Positions 1 to 9,199 of a stretch of 32,121 bases of DNA are shown in pieces. Under the pieces are notes generated by a model that searched no databases, was not told where the DNA came from, and saw only the letters and a program-made list of their open reading frames with translations. The DNA is from DASTFY01 sp963829955 (GTDB lineage: Bacteria > Actinomycetota > Acidimicrobiia > Acidimicrobiales > Ilumatobacteraceae). The DNA is taken from NCBI GenBank assembly GCA_963829955.1, contig CAWHKS010000006.1, positions 1 through 32,121 of the forward strand, read 5' to 3'. The position numbers and the translations under genes are program-made. The first letter of the stretch is position 1; each line of letters starts with the position of its first letter.

Positions 1-25
1 GGCGGCCACACGGCGACGAACAGCC

Positions 26-1262
26 TCACCCCGACAGCAACCGCCGCCGCAACAGGTCGAGCGCGGAGATCACGGACATCTGCCGCATCTGCAACCGCTG
101 CCCCGGCATCCGGACCGTGGCCGCCGTGAGGTCCTCGCCGAGGGCCAGACCGATGCACAGCGTCCCCACGGGCATCCCGTCCAGCTCCGCAGGCCCGCGA
201 CCCCGGTCAGGCCGAGCCCGACGTCGGCGCCCAGCACGCGGCGGGCGCCCGCCGCCATGGCCATGGCCGTCGACTCGTTGACCACCGGCCCGACGGGCAC
301 CTCGAGCAGATCGAACTTCACCTCGCTGGCGTACGACACGATCGACCCCCGCAGCACGTCGCTGGCGCCGGCCACGTCGGTGAGGCGCGCCGCCACCAGC
401 CCGCCGGTGACCGACTCGGCTAGTCCGAGGGTCAGCCCTCGCGCCCGGAGCAGATCGATGACGACCGACTCCATGGTGTCGTCGTCCGTCCCGAACACGA
501 TCGGGCCGAGGATCGCCCGCACCTCGGCCTCCACGGGGTCGAGGACAGCGCCGACCCCATCGACCGACGAGACCCGGGCCGTGAGGCGCACCTTGATGCC
601 CTCCCAGCCGCTGGCCAGGAAGGCCAGCGTCACCCCACCGTCCATCTCGAGGCGGTCGATCACGGGCCGCAACCGCTCGTCGAGCCCGCTCTCGCTCTCG
701 CCCCACGTGCGCAGCACCCGGCTGGCGATCACCGACTCGTCACCCGATCGGCGGCGAAGGTCGGGCAGCACCGCCCGTTCGATCACTCGCGCATCTCGTG
801 GGGCACGCCGGGCACGAGGTAGGCCACACGGTCCCCGACCGGGCAGATCAGACCCGGCGCCGTGCCCCTGGTCTGGGGGATGACCGTGGCCCCGACCGGC
901 ACCAGCGCCTGGCGGAGGTTGTTCCCGGGCATGGCCCTTCGCCGAGAGGCGAACAACTCGCGGATGCGGTCGGCCACCTCGTCGTCCGGCTCGAGGCCCA
1001 CGCCCATCACCTCCGCCATCGCTTCACGGGTGATGTCGTCGTGGGTCGGCCCGAGGCCACCGCACACGACGACGGCATCCGACCGGTCGAGAGCTTGACG
1101 GATCGCGGCCACGATCCGGGCCTGGTTGTCGCCCACCTTGACCTGATGGTGCGACGCGATGCCCACGGCCGCGAGCTGCTCGCCGATCCACGCCGAATTC
1201 GTGTCGACGATCTGGCCCAGGAGCAGCTCGGTCCCGACGGCCACCACCTCGCACGAGATCAC
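26..1262 (-). CDS. cinA: CinA-type nicotinamide-nucleotide amidohydrolase, broken by two apparent frameshifts
   Basis: About 411 residues if repaired, the usual CinA length. The first part (1262 to about 785, GTG start) has the MoCF-like N-terminal domain with VGTELLLGQIVDTNS, GGLGPTHDD and the PGVPHEM motif. The middle part (786 to about 193) has the amidase motif LAESVTGGL and continues to GLTGVAG. The last part (about 193 to 26) continues in another frame as GMPVGTLCIGLAL and ends in RRRLLSG. The junction near 784 reads gagtgatc where an intact gene would have gagatgatc, and the junction near 193 lacks one C in a short C run. The family deamidates NMN, and in some members hydrolyses ADP-ribose. 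It is the last gene of the minus-strand string, 43 bases after pgsA. The identity is secure; whether the breaks are real or read errors is not. Confidence 0.88.
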
Positions 1263-1305
1263 GGTCGGCCGGACCCCGCCAGCCCAAACCTCACCGGCCC
1301 AACCC

Positions 1306-1879
1306 TCACCAGTTCGGCCCGACCGGCGCCAGCGGTTCCGTCGCCACCCGGCGCGCCCGCAGCAGGTAGTGGGCGCCCGACACCACCGTCAGCACCACGG
1401 CCACCCACAGCAACGTCAGCCACAGCCAACGCCCGTCGACCGCCGTGATCGGGCACAGCGCGGCGCCGACGGCCAGCTGCTGGAAGACCGTCTTCAACTT
1501 GGCGACCGGCGTCGCCGGGATGCTCACACCCTTCGCACCCGACGAACGTGCGGTAGAGGCTGATGGCGACCTCCCGCACCGCGATGATGGCCACCGGCAG
1601 CACCGGGAAGACGCCGCGGCCGACGAGCGTGAACATCGCCCCGAGGACCAGCACCTTGTCCGCGAGCGGGTCGAGGAACGCACCCGACCGCGTGGACCCG
1701 TACCGCCGCGCCAGGTACCCGTCGATGCCGTCGCTTGCGCACAGCACCACCCAGAGGGCCAGCGCCACCCACGAGCCCTCGCTGCCCGTGATGAGCGCGA
1801 ACAGGACCGGCGACACCATGACACGAGCGACGGTCACCACGTTCGCCCACGTGGCGATAGCGCTCGGATCGTGGCTCAC
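1306..1879 (-). CDS. pgsA: CDP-diacylglycerol--glycerol-3-phosphate 3-phosphatidyltransferase, one apparent frameshift
   Basis: Membrane enzyme that makes phosphatidylglycerol phosphate from CDP-diacylglycerol and glycerol-3-phosphate. The GTG start overlaps the rimO stop. The CDP-alcohol phosphotransferase signature is clear: DGYLARRYG, then GAFLDPLADK, with the expected aspartates. Several hydrophobic membrane segments follow, e.g. VLVLGAMFTLVGRGVFPVLP. The frame breaks near 1537-1541: upstream reads ISLYRTFVG, and the family continuation (AKGVSIPATPVAKLKTVFQQ) is one base out of frame, as if one extra base were present. The repaired protein runs to the stop at 1306 and is about 190 residues, normal for PgsA. 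Because pgsA is usually essential, a sequence error is more likely than a true null. Confidence 0.88.
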
Positions 1880-3159
1880 GACCCATGATCCTCGGCGACC
1901 AGGTCAGGGCCGAGCGCGTCGACGACGACCACGTCGTGCAGTACCCCCACGGCGAGCGAGTCTGGCACCTGGATGACGCCGTCGATCTCCGGTGCTTCCC
2001 GGTGACTGCGGGCGACTCCGGGCGCGTCCACCAGCACCTGGACGCGAGACCCGATCAGCGCGTCCCTCCGGGCGGCGGTGATGTCGTCCTGGAGCGAGCG
2101 CAGCTCGGACAGGCGCTCGTCCATCAGGTCGCGGGGCACGACGCCGTCCAGCCCCGCCGCGTACGTTCCGTCCTCCCGGCTGTAGGCGAAGAAGCCGCAC
2201 CAGTCGAGCTGCGCCGACTCCACGAACGACAGCAGCTCGTCGTGGTCCTCCTCGGTCTCGCCGGGATAGCCGACGATGAAGTTCGACCGGAAGGCGGCCT
2301 CCGGGAAGCGGTCGCGGATCTCCTCGATCCGGCGCAGGAACCGCGCGCCGTCACCCCAGCGCCGCATCCGTCGCAGCAACGGCTTCGACACGTGCTGCAG
2401 CGAGAGGTCGTAGTAGGGCACGCCGGTCCCGCCGATGACGTCGATGAGCTCGTCCGTGAGGTCCGACGGGTACAGGTAGAGCAACCTGACCCGCGGGACC
2501 CGCTCGGCCACCGCCCGCACGAGCGGGACGATGGCGCCCGCGCCGAGCTCGGCCGGACGGTCCTTGCCGTAGCTGGCCAGGTCCTGCGCCACGAGCACGA
2601 TCTCCTGGGCCTGGAGTTGATCGACCTCGTCGAGGACGGAGGTGACGTCGCGGCTGCGCTGCGGGCCGCGGAAGCTGGGGATGGCGCAGAAGCCGCACGA
2701 GCGGTCGCAGCCCTCCGCGATCTTCACGTAGGCCCACGGCGCCTGGGCCGGGGGGCGAGGCAGGTTGAGCAGGTCGAGTTCGGGAACTGCAGGCGTCTCG
2801 CCCTCGCGAGCGGCGACGGCCGGGCGCTTGCGGCCAAGCGTGATCGGGACGCCGAAGCCGCTGACGGCGTCCACCTCCGGCAACGCCGAGGCCAGCTCGC
2901 TCCCGTACCGCTCGGCCAGGCAGCCGGTGACGACGAGGCGCGCCCCGCTCCGCCGCCGCTCGTCCAGCGCCAGGATCGTGTCGATCGACTCCTGACGGGC
3001 CTCCTCGATGAACGCGCAGGTGTTCACGACGACGAGGTCCGCGACGGCAGGGTCCTCGACCGCTTCCAGACCGTCTGCCAGCAGCGTGCCGACCAGCTTG
3101 TCCGAGTCGACCTGGTTCTTGGGGCAGCCGAGCGTCTCGATGTAGAAGCGCTCCGGCAC
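1876..3159 (-). CDS. rimO: Ribosomal protein uS12 methylthiotransferase RimO
   Basis: Radical-SAM enzyme that adds a methylthio group to an aspartate of ribosomal protein S12. About 427 residues from the GTG at 3159, which gives the typical start VPERFYIETLGCPKNQ; the reading frame stays open further upstream, but that part has no family resemblance. The N-terminal UPF0004 domain has conserved cysteines in LGCPKNQ, NTCAF and VTGCLAERYG. The radical-SAM cluster motif CDRSCGFC lies near residues 150-157 and is followed by AIPSFRGPQRSR. The end (about 360-427) fits a TRAM-like RNA-binding domain. The RimO assignment over MiaB rests on the GCPKNQVDSD start and overall pattern. It sits 41 bases after the SMP-30 gene, and its stop overlaps the pgsA start. 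Confidence 0.93.
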   Translation of the reverse strand: MPERFYIETLGCPKNQVDSDKLVGTLLADGLEAVEDPAVADLVVVNTCAFIEEARQESIDTILALDERRRSGARLVVTGCLAERYGSELASALPEVDAVSGFGVPITLGRKRPAVAAREGETPAVPELDLLNLPRPPAQAPWAYVKIAEGCDRSCGFCAIPSFRGPQRSRDVTSVLDEVDQLQAQEIVLVAQDLASYGKDRPAELGAGAIVPLVRAVAERVPRVRLLYLYPSDLTDELIDVIGGTGVPYYDLSLQHVSKPLLRRMRRWGDGARFLRRIEEIRDRFPEAAFRSNFIVGYPGETEEDHDELLSFVESAQLDWCGFFAYSREDGTYAAGLDGVVPRDLMDERLSELRSLQDDITAARRDALIGSRVQVLVDAPGVARSHREAPEIDGVIQVPDSLAVGVLHDVVVVDALGPDLVAEDHGS

Positions 3160-3200
3160 AACCAGCCAGCCTACCGGCGGCCCTTCTCGGGCCCGGGGGC

Positions 3201-4121
3201 TCAGGCGTGGTGGGCGAGCCGTAGACCAGGGCGCGGCCAGGGCATCGACAGCAGCCGGCCGGTGCCGGACGCCGTGATGAAGGCCGTCCGCAGGTCCGGC
3301 CCGCCGAAGCAGATGTTGGTCGTCAGGACGTCGCCGGTGGGCACGTGCTCCAGCACTTCGCCGTCCGGCGCGATGACCGTGATGCCTCCGTTGACGAGCG
3401 TGGCGACGCACACGTTGCCGTCACCATCCACGGCGAGCGAGTCGAGGAGCTGCATCCCGGGTAGGCCGGCGAGGCACACGCTGGGATCGAGCGGGAGTGC
3501 CGGGGCCAGCTGGCCCGGACCCGTCACGGCGCGCCGGTAGACCCGGCCGTCGTGGGTCTCGGCCCAGTAGACGGTGCCGCCGTCGGGAGACAGACCGATC
3601 CCGTTGGGCGAGTCGACCGGGAACACGACCTCGGTGATGGAGGACCTGTCCGGCTGCGCGTAGTAGATGCCGGTCCGATCCTTTGATCGGCCGTGCCGGA
3701 TGCCGTGGTCGGTGAACCAGAAGCCGCCGTGGGCATCGAACACGAGGTCGTTGGGCGCCCGCAGCGGGTGCCCGTCGCATTCGGTGTAGAGGTCGGTGAC
3801 GGCACCGGTGGAGAGATCGACCCGTTGGATCCGTCCGCCGATGTACCGATCGGGGTCGAACGGCCCGGGCAGCAGCAGCCCGCCCATCTCGACCGGGGTG
3901 AAGCACCCGCCGTTGTTGCAGAGGTACAGCGCGCCGTCGGGCCCGATGGCGGCGCCGTTGGGCCCACCGGGGATCTCGGCCACGAGCGTCTTCGCCCCGT
4001 CGGGCGCCACGCGCGTGATGCCCGGCTTGAACATCTCGACCAACACCACGCTGCCGTCGTCCATGGCGATCGGGCCCTCGGGGAAGCGAAGGCCCGACGT
4101 GATCTCCGTGAAGTCAGGCAC
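3201..4121 (-). CDS. SMP-30/gluconolactonase/LRE-family beta-propeller protein
   Basis: 306 residues from a GTG start that overlaps the end of ftsK by 8 bases. The SGL propeller pattern is visible: LRFPEGPIAMDDGSVVLVEM near the start (the metal-binding glutamate of the family lies in the FPEGP region), then GGPNGAAIGPDGALYLCNN, APNDLVFDAHGGFWFTD, DSPNGIGLSPDGGTVYWAE and DSLAVDGDGNVCVAT. These repeat as propeller blades and hold the conserved Asn and Asp metal ligands. Family members hydrolyse sugar lactones or other lactones and esters; the substrate here is unknown. There is no signal peptide, so it is probably cytoplasmic. Its place between ftsK and rimO, with translational coupling, is odd for a metabolic enzyme. 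Confidence 0.85.
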   Translation of the reverse strand: MPDFTEITSGLRFPEGPIAMDDGSVVLVEMFKPGITRVAPDGAKTLVAEIPGGPNGAAIGPDGALYLCNNGGCFTPVEMGGLLLPGPFDPDRYIGGRIQRVDLSTGAVTDLYTECDGHPLRAPNDLVFDAHGGFWFTDHGIRHGRSKDRTGIYYAQPDRSSITEVVFPVDSPNGIGLSPDGGTVYWAETHDGRVYRRAVTGPGQLAPALPLDPSVCLAGLPGMQLLDSLAVDGDGNVCVATLVNGGITVIAPDGEVLEHVPTGDVLTTNICFGGPDLRTAFITASGTGRLLSMPWPRPGLRLAHHA

Positions 4122-6549
4122 CGATGCCGTTTCCGTCTCTCTCCGCCTGCTGCAGCAGGTCCAGCTCCTCGACCGTCATCAACACCGCTCGCGCCTTCGA
4201 GCCCTCGCTCGGTCCCACCACGCCGCGCTGCTCCAGCAGGTCCATGAGCCGTCCGGCCCGGGCGAAGCCCACCTTGAGCTTGCGCTGCAGCATCGACGTC
4301 GATCCCAGCTGGCTGCGGACCACGAGGTCCATGGCCTGGCGGAGGAGCGTCTCGTCTTCGTCGTCGCCGACGGCGTCGCCGTAGAGGCCACTCCCGCCGC
4401 TCCCCTCGCCCTCGACGCCGGCGACGTAGACGACGTCGGGGGCTTGGCGCCGCCAGTGGGCCACGACCTTGCGGACCTCCTCCTCGCTCACGAACGCGCC
4501 CTGGATTCGCTGGGCCACGTTGGAGTTGCCGGGCAGGAGCAGCATGTCCCCTTGGCCGACCAGCTTCTCCGCCCCGGGTTGGTCGAGGACGACGCGGCTG
4601 TCGGTGAGGCTGGACACGGCGAACGCCACCCGGGCCGGGATGTTGGCCTTGATCACGCCGGTGATGACGTTGACACTCGGTCGCTGGGTGGCGACGATCA
4701 GGTGGATGCCGACCGCCCGAGCCTTCTGCGCGATGCGGGTGATCGACTCCTCGACGTCGTGGGCCGCCACCATCATGAGGTCGTTCAGCTCGTCCACGAC
4801 CACGACGATGTACGGCAGCCGCTCCGCCTGCGGGGCGGTGTCGTCCGGGGCGTGTCCGTCGCCGAGGTCGTCCGCACCGGGCTCCGCGGCACCCGACGCG
4901 CCGATCGACGGGGGCGGGCCGAGCTCGCCCCGGTCGTAGGCGGCGTTGTAACCGGTGATGTCGCGGAAACCAACCTCGAACAGGAGGTCGTAGCGCCGCT
5001 CCATCTCCTTCACGGCCCACCCCAGCGCGTTGGCCGCCTTCTTGGGGTTGGTCACGGGTTGCGTGAGCAGGTGGGGCAAGCGGTTGTACTGCCCCATCTC
5101 GACCTGTTTGGGGTCGACGAGGATCAGGCGCACCTGCTCCGGCGTGCTCCGCATGAGCAGGGAGGTGATGATGCAGTTGAGGCTGCTGGACTTGCCGGCG
5201 CCCGTCGCGCCGGCGATGAGCAGGTGGGGCGTGGTCGCCAGGTTGAGGAAGACGGCGCGCCCGGCGATGTCCTTGCCGATGGCGACATCGAGCGGATGGG
5301 AGGCCTGGCGGGCCTCGGGTGCTCCGAGCAGATCGCCGAGCGACACGAGTTGCCGGGTGTGGTTGGGCACCTCGATGCCGATGGCCGACCGGCCCGGGAT
5401 GGGCGCCAGGATGCGAACGTCGGTCGCCGCCATCGCGTAGGCGATGTCCCGCTGCAGTGTGGTCACCCGGGCCACCTTCACCCCGGAACCCAGCTCCAGC
5501 TCGTACCGCGTGACCGTCGGTCCGACGGTCATCCCGGCCAGCTTGGTCTCCACCCCGTGGCTGGCGAGCGACTGCTCCAGCACCCGTCCGCGGGCCCGCA
5601 CCTCGGCGTGGTCCAGCTCGAGCGCGTTGCTGCGCGCCAGGTAGGTCGCGGGCGGCAGCTTCCACTGACCGCGCTGCGCGCCCGGCCCGAGGTCGATCTC
5701 GAGCTGCTGCGTCTGGCCACTGACCAGCGTGCTCGGGTCGGGTGGGGGGAGGGCCTTCCGGCGGCGCCCGCGTCCACCGTCGGCCCCGCCGTCCTCGCTG
5801 GCAAAGTCGTACAGAGGAGGTCCGCCGGAGGCGTCGGTGTCCGCTGGATCGGTGCCGGCCGCCGATGCGCTCGACAGCGTCGAGATGCCCTGGAGCGCGT
5901 GCTTCGCCTTTCGCCAGGCGGGACCGGCGCTCCCGCGCACACCTCGGCCGAACCCGACCGCGACCCGCCGCAGCGATGCACGCGTAGCAACGAGGACCCC
6001 GGCCAGGACCACGGCGAGGAGCAGGACGACGGCCCCCGCCGAGCCGATGATCTGGCGGAACGGCTCGCCAGCGACGGCGCCCAGCCATCCACCGGCCCCT
6101 TCCACCTCCGACGGCGTGATGACGATGTCACGCGGGCCACGGGCCAGGTGCAGCAGGCCCAGGACGGCCAGCGAGGCCATGCCGACGCCGAGGGCCAACC
6201 GCCACCGGTGCTCGCGCTGGCCGTCCACGAGGAGCGCTATCCCGCAGGCGATGAGGGCCGGAGGCAGCAGGAACCGGCCGAGGCCGACCAACGCGCCGAG
6301 CCCGGTGTCGATGCCGCTTCCCAACGGGCCGGCGACGCGGAGGTAGACGGCCAGGCCCACGAGCGCGCCCACGACGATGAGGACCAGGCCGAGCAGATCT
6401 CCCCGGTGCGGGTCGAGCGCACCGCGGACCGCGGCCGAACGCGACGAGGCCGCGCGACCGCTGCTGGACGGGCGTGACGAGCCGCGCGGGGGCGTCTTGG
6501 TCGCGCTGGCCCGGCGGGACGGGCCCTTGGCCGGGTTGCGGCTGGCCAT
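4114..6549 (-). CDS. ftsK: DNA translocase FtsK/SpoIIIE
   Basis: Septal DNA pump that clears and resolves chromosomes at division. About 811 residues from the ATG at 6549 (MASRNPAKG); the open frame extends upstream as a shadow of rnj and is not used. A basic Ser/Arg/Pro-rich cytoplasmic head precedes about four membrane segments (roughly 50-190, e.g. LGLVLIVVGALVGLAVYL and GAVVLLLAVVLAGVLVA). A Gly/Asp-rich linker follows. The motor has the FtsK alpha-beta pattern: Walker A IAGATGAGKSS near 441-451 and Walker B YIVVVVDELNDLMM near 580-593. The C-terminal gamma winged helix is present (SMLQRKLKVGFARAGRLMD, about 750-768). About 45 acidic and Gly/Pro-rich residues (GAAEPGADDLGDG) are inserted between the Walker motifs. 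Confidence 0.95.
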   Translation of the reverse strand: MASRNPAKGPSRRASATKTPPRGSSRPSSSGRAASSRSAAVRGALDPHRGDLLGLVLIVVGALVGLAVYLRVAGPLGSGIDTGLGALVGLGRFLLPPALIACGIALLVDGQREHRWRLALGVGMASLAVLGLLHLARGPRDIVITPSEVEGAGGWLGAVAGEPFRQIIGSAGAVVLLLAVVLAGVLVATRASLRRVAVGFGRGVRGSAGPAWRKAKHALQGISTLSSASAAGTDPADTDASGGPPLYDFASEDGGADGGRGRRRKALPPPDPSTLVSGQTQQLEIDLGPGAQRGQWKLPPATYLARSNALELDHAEVRARGRVLEQSLASHGVETKLAGMTVGPTVTRYELELGSGVKVARVTTLQRDIAYAMAATDVRILAPIPGRSAIGIEVPNHTRQLVSLGDLLGAPEARQASHPLDVAIGKDIAGRAVFLNLATTPHLLIAGATGAGKSSSLNCIITSLLMRSTPEQVRLILVDPKQVEMGQYNRLPHLLTQPVTNPKKAANALGWAVKEMERRYDLLFEVGFRDITGYNAAYDRGELGPPPSIGASGAAEPGADDLGDGHAPDDTAPQAERLPYIVVVVDELNDLMMVAAHDVEESITRIAQKARAVGIHLIVATQRPSVNVITGVIKANIPARVAFAVSSLTDSRVVLDQPGAEKLVGQGDMLLLPGNSNVAQRIQGAFVSEEEVRKVVAHWRRQAPDVVYVAGVEGEGSGGSGLYGDAVGDDEDETLLRQAMDLVVRSQLGSTSMLQRKLKVGFARAGRLMDLLEQRGVVGPSEGSKARAVLMTVEELDLLQQAERDGNGIGA

Positions 6550-6608
6550 GGCGCCTACCGTAGCAATGGGGCGCGCGAGCGTTCGGGCATGGCCCCAGCG
6601 TCGGGCTC

Positions 6609-8270
6609 TCAGGCCTCCATGACGACGGGCACGATCATGGGCCGGCGCCGGGTGCGCTCGCTGACGAACTGGCCCGCGGCCCGCCGCACCTCCCGCTCGA
6701 GGCTCTCGACGTCCCGCACGCCCTTGCCGAGCGCCGCCTCCACGGCCTGGGCCACGCGATCGCACGCCTCGTCGAGCAGGTCCTCCGCCTCGGGGGCATA
6801 GACCCAGCCACGGGTGATGATCTCTGGACCGGTGAGAACCCGGCTGGCGCCGACGTCGACCGTGGCGACGACCACGACGACGCCTTCCTCGGCCAGGACC
6901 CGCCGGTCCCGCAGCACGCCCCGCCCGACATCGCCCACGATGCCGTCGACGTAGAGGTAGCCGGCCGGCACGCGCCCGCTCAACTCGAGACCACCGTCGG
7001 CCAGCGTGACGACGTCGCCGTCCTCGCACAGGTGGACGTGGGACGCCGGAACGCCCATGAGAGCGGCCAGCTTGGCGTGAGCCACCATGTGCCGGTACTC
7101 GCCGTGGATGGGGACGAAGTAGTCGGGGCGGGTGATGGACAGCAGGGTCTTGAGCTCGTCGGCCTGCGCGTGACCAGTGGCGTGCACGTCGGCCACGCCG
7201 CTGTGCACGACGTCCGCGCCGTTGCGCAGCAGCCCGTCGATCACCCGGTTGACGTTGAACTCGTTCCCCGGGATGGCGTGGCTGGAGAGGATGACCGTGT
7301 CGTGCTCACCGACCTTCAGCCAGCGGTTCTCGCCGGAGGCCATCAGGCCGAGCGCCGACATCGGTTCGCCCTGCGAGCCGGTGGAGATGATGCACACCTG
7401 GTCCGGGGCCAGCCGGTCCACCTCCTCGATGTCGATCAGCGACGCATCCGGGATGGTCAGCAGGCCGAGATCGCGGGCCAGGCGCACGTTCTTCTTGATC
7501 GACATCCCCAACGTGGCCACGACGCGCCCACTGGCGATGGCGGCGTCGGCGATCTGCTGGATGCGGTGGATGTGGCTGGCGAAGCTGGAGGTGATGATGC
7601 GCCGGCCCCGCTGCTCCGCGAACAGGGCCCGCAGCACTGCGCCGACCCGCCGCTCGCTCGGCGCGTACCCGTGCTCCTGCGCGTTGGTCGAGTCCGACAG
7701 CAGCAGGCGGATGCCGTCCGTGGCGGCGATGGAGCCGATCCGCGCCAGGTCGGTCCGGCGGCCGTCCACGGGTGTGAGGTCCAGCTTGAAGTCGCCGGAG
7801 TGGAGGATCACGCCCTGCGGCGTGTGGATGGCGATGGCGAAGGCGTGGGGCACCGAGTGGGTGACGGGGATGAACTCCACGTCGAACGGACCGATGGGGC
7901 GGCGCTCCCCGTCCGCCACAACCTCGAGGCGGGTCCGGTCGAGGAGGCCTGCCTCCTCGATGCGGTTCCGGGCCAACCCGAGCGTCAGCGCCGAGCCGTA
8001 GATCGGGAACGACAGCTCCCGGAGCAGGAAGCTCAGCGCGCCGACGTGGTCCTCATGGCCATGGGTGGCGACGCAGCCCACGATCCGATCGGCGTTGTCG
8101 CGCAGGTAGGTGAAGTCCGGCAGCACGAGGTCGATGCCGTGCATGTCGGCGTCCGGGAACATGAGGCCGCAGTCGATGAGCAGGAGGCGGTCCTCCTGCT
8201 CGAGGACCATGCAGTTGCGGCCGATCTCGCCCAGCCCGCCGAGGAAGGCGATGGAGATCGGGACCGGCAT
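6609..8270 (-). CDS. rnj: Ribonuclease J
   Basis: Cytoplasmic metallo-beta-lactamase-fold RNase with 5'-3' exo- and endonuclease activity, used in RNA decay and rRNA maturation. 553 residues, the usual RNase J size. The start FLGGLGEIGRNCMVLE is typical. The zinc motif HGHEDH is at residues 70-75, with PVTHSVPH, HSGDFKLD and SDSTNA following. The beta-CASP part has SSFASHIHRIQQI, STGSQGEPMSAL, SSHAIPGNE and HATGHAQADEL, and the PIHGEYRH motif gives the last metal ligand. A C-terminal domain ends in RRRPMIVPVVMEA. The ATG at 8270 lies 5 bases after the dapA stop, so the two are likely cotranscribed, a pairing common in actinobacteria. Confidence 0.95.
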   Translation of the reverse strand: MPVPISIAFLGGLGEIGRNCMVLEQEDRLLLIDCGLMFPDADMHGIDLVLPDFTYLRDNADRIVGCVATHGHEDHVGALSFLLRELSFPIYGSALTLGLARNRIEEAGLLDRTRLEVVADGERRPIGPFDVEFIPVTHSVPHAFAIAIHTPQGVILHSGDFKLDLTPVDGRRTDLARIGSIAATDGIRLLLSDSTNAQEHGYAPSERRVGAVLRALFAEQRGRRIITSSFASHIHRIQQIADAAIASGRVVATLGMSIKKNVRLARDLGLLTIPDASLIDIEEVDRLAPDQVCIISTGSQGEPMSALGLMASGENRWLKVGEHDTVILSSHAIPGNEFNVNRVIDGLLRNGADVVHSGVADVHATGHAQADELKTLLSITRPDYFVPIHGEYRHMVAHAKLAALMGVPASHVHLCEDGDVVTLADGGLELSGRVPAGYLYVDGIVGDVGRGVLRDRRVLAEEGVVVVVATVDVGASRVLTGPEIITRGWVYAPEAEDLLDEACDRVAQAVEAALGKGVRDVESLEREVRRAAGQFVSERTRRRPMIVPVVMEA

Positions 8271-8275
8271 CGCGT

Positions 8276-9199
8276 TCAGCCAGGCTGACGATCAGGGCGG
8301 CCGGGGAAGGCGTCGCGCCACCGCTCCAGGTTGGCGAGCACCTCCCGGGCACGGTCCTCCAGGCCCGCCGGCGCCGGGCCCATCGGCAGACGGGCCTGGC
8401 CGACCGGCAGCTCGAGCACCCTGAGCATCGCCTTGGTGGGCAGCGGGTTGGGGGCGTCATCACCGGTCTCGAAGGCGAAGCTCTCCAGCAGCCGGGAGTT
8501 GACCAGCCGGGCGCCGACCACGTCACCCTTCTCCCAGAGGTCGAACAGGTCCTGGTGGTCGGATCCGGTCCAGTGGGTGGCGACACCGATGACGCCGACG
8601 GCGCCGCTGGCCAGCAGCGGCAACGTCATCCCGTCATCCCCTGAGTACACCTCGTAGCCCTCGGGCGCGCTGGAGACGAGCGCGGCCGTCTCCCCCGGGT
8701 TGCCGGCCGCATCCTTGAGCACCAGCACGTTGGGGATCTCGCGGGCCAGCCGCAGGAGTGTGGCTGTGGTGATCTTCCGCCCGGTCCGGATCGGGATGTC
8801 GTAGATGACGACCGGCAGGTCGGTGGCGGCCGCCACCGCGCGGAAGTGCGCGTCGAGCCCGGCCTGCGACGGCCGGTTGTAGTACGGGCAGACGGCCATG
8901 ACGCCGGCGACGCCGAGGGCCGACGCCTCCTTGGTCAGGTGCACGGAGTGGGCGGTGTCGTTGCTGCCGGTCCCGGCGATGACCGGGATAGTGACCGCCT
9001 CGGCCACGGCGGCCCAGAGGCTCAGCTTCTCCTCGTCGCTCAGCACCGGTGCCTCACCCGTCGTGCCGGCCACCACGAGCCCGTCGTTGCCGTGGCTCTC
9101 CAGCCAGCGGGCCACCGTGCGGGCGGAATCGAGGTCGAGCCCGCCGTCGGCGTCGAACGGGGTGACCATGGCCGAGAGCACGCGACCGAAGCGGGCCAT
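8276..9199 (-). CDS. dapA: 4-hydroxy-tetrahydrodipicolinate synthase
   Basis: Condenses aspartate semialdehyde with pyruvate, the first committed step to diaminopimelate and lysine. 307 residues from the ATG at 9199, giving the standard start FGRVLSAMVTPFD. Catalytic features are all present: GTTGE at 45-49 with the paired threonines, PYY at 105-107, Tyr133 in VVIYDIP, and the Schiff-base Lys162 in VLKDAAGN. The start shares one base with the stop of the upstream wHTH gene (TGATG), so translation is probably coupled. rnj follows after 5 bases. A second DapA-family gene at 17034 lacks part of this site, so this copy is the likely lysine enzyme. Confidence 0.95.
   Translation of the reverse strand: MARFGRVLSAMVTPFDADGGLDLDSARTVARWLESHGNDGLVVAGTTGEAPVLSDEEKLSLWAAVAEAVTIPVIAGTGSNDTAHSVHLTKEASALGVAGVMAVCPYYNRPSQAGLDAHFRAVAAATDLPVVIYDIPIRTGRKITTATLLRLAREIPNVLVLKDAAGNPGETAALVSSAPEGYEVYSGDDGMTLPLLASGAVGVIGVATHWTGSDHQDLFDLWEKGDVVGARLVNSRLLESFAFETGDDAPNPLPTKAMLRVLELPVGQARLPMGPAPAGLEDRAREVLANLERWRDAFPGRPDRQPG

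Noticed and set aside
1885..3540. 551-codon plus-strand frame over rimO
   Set aside because: Antisense to a clear RimO and no recognisable domain.
3796..6477. 893-codon plus-strand frame over ftsK
   Set aside because: Antisense shadow caused by very high GC; low-complexity residues, no family pattern, while the minus strand carries an intact FtsK.
6550..7029. N-terminal extension of ftsK
   Set aside because: The extra 160 codons are a frame-shadow of rnj; the ATG at 6549 gives the normal basic head before the membrane segments.
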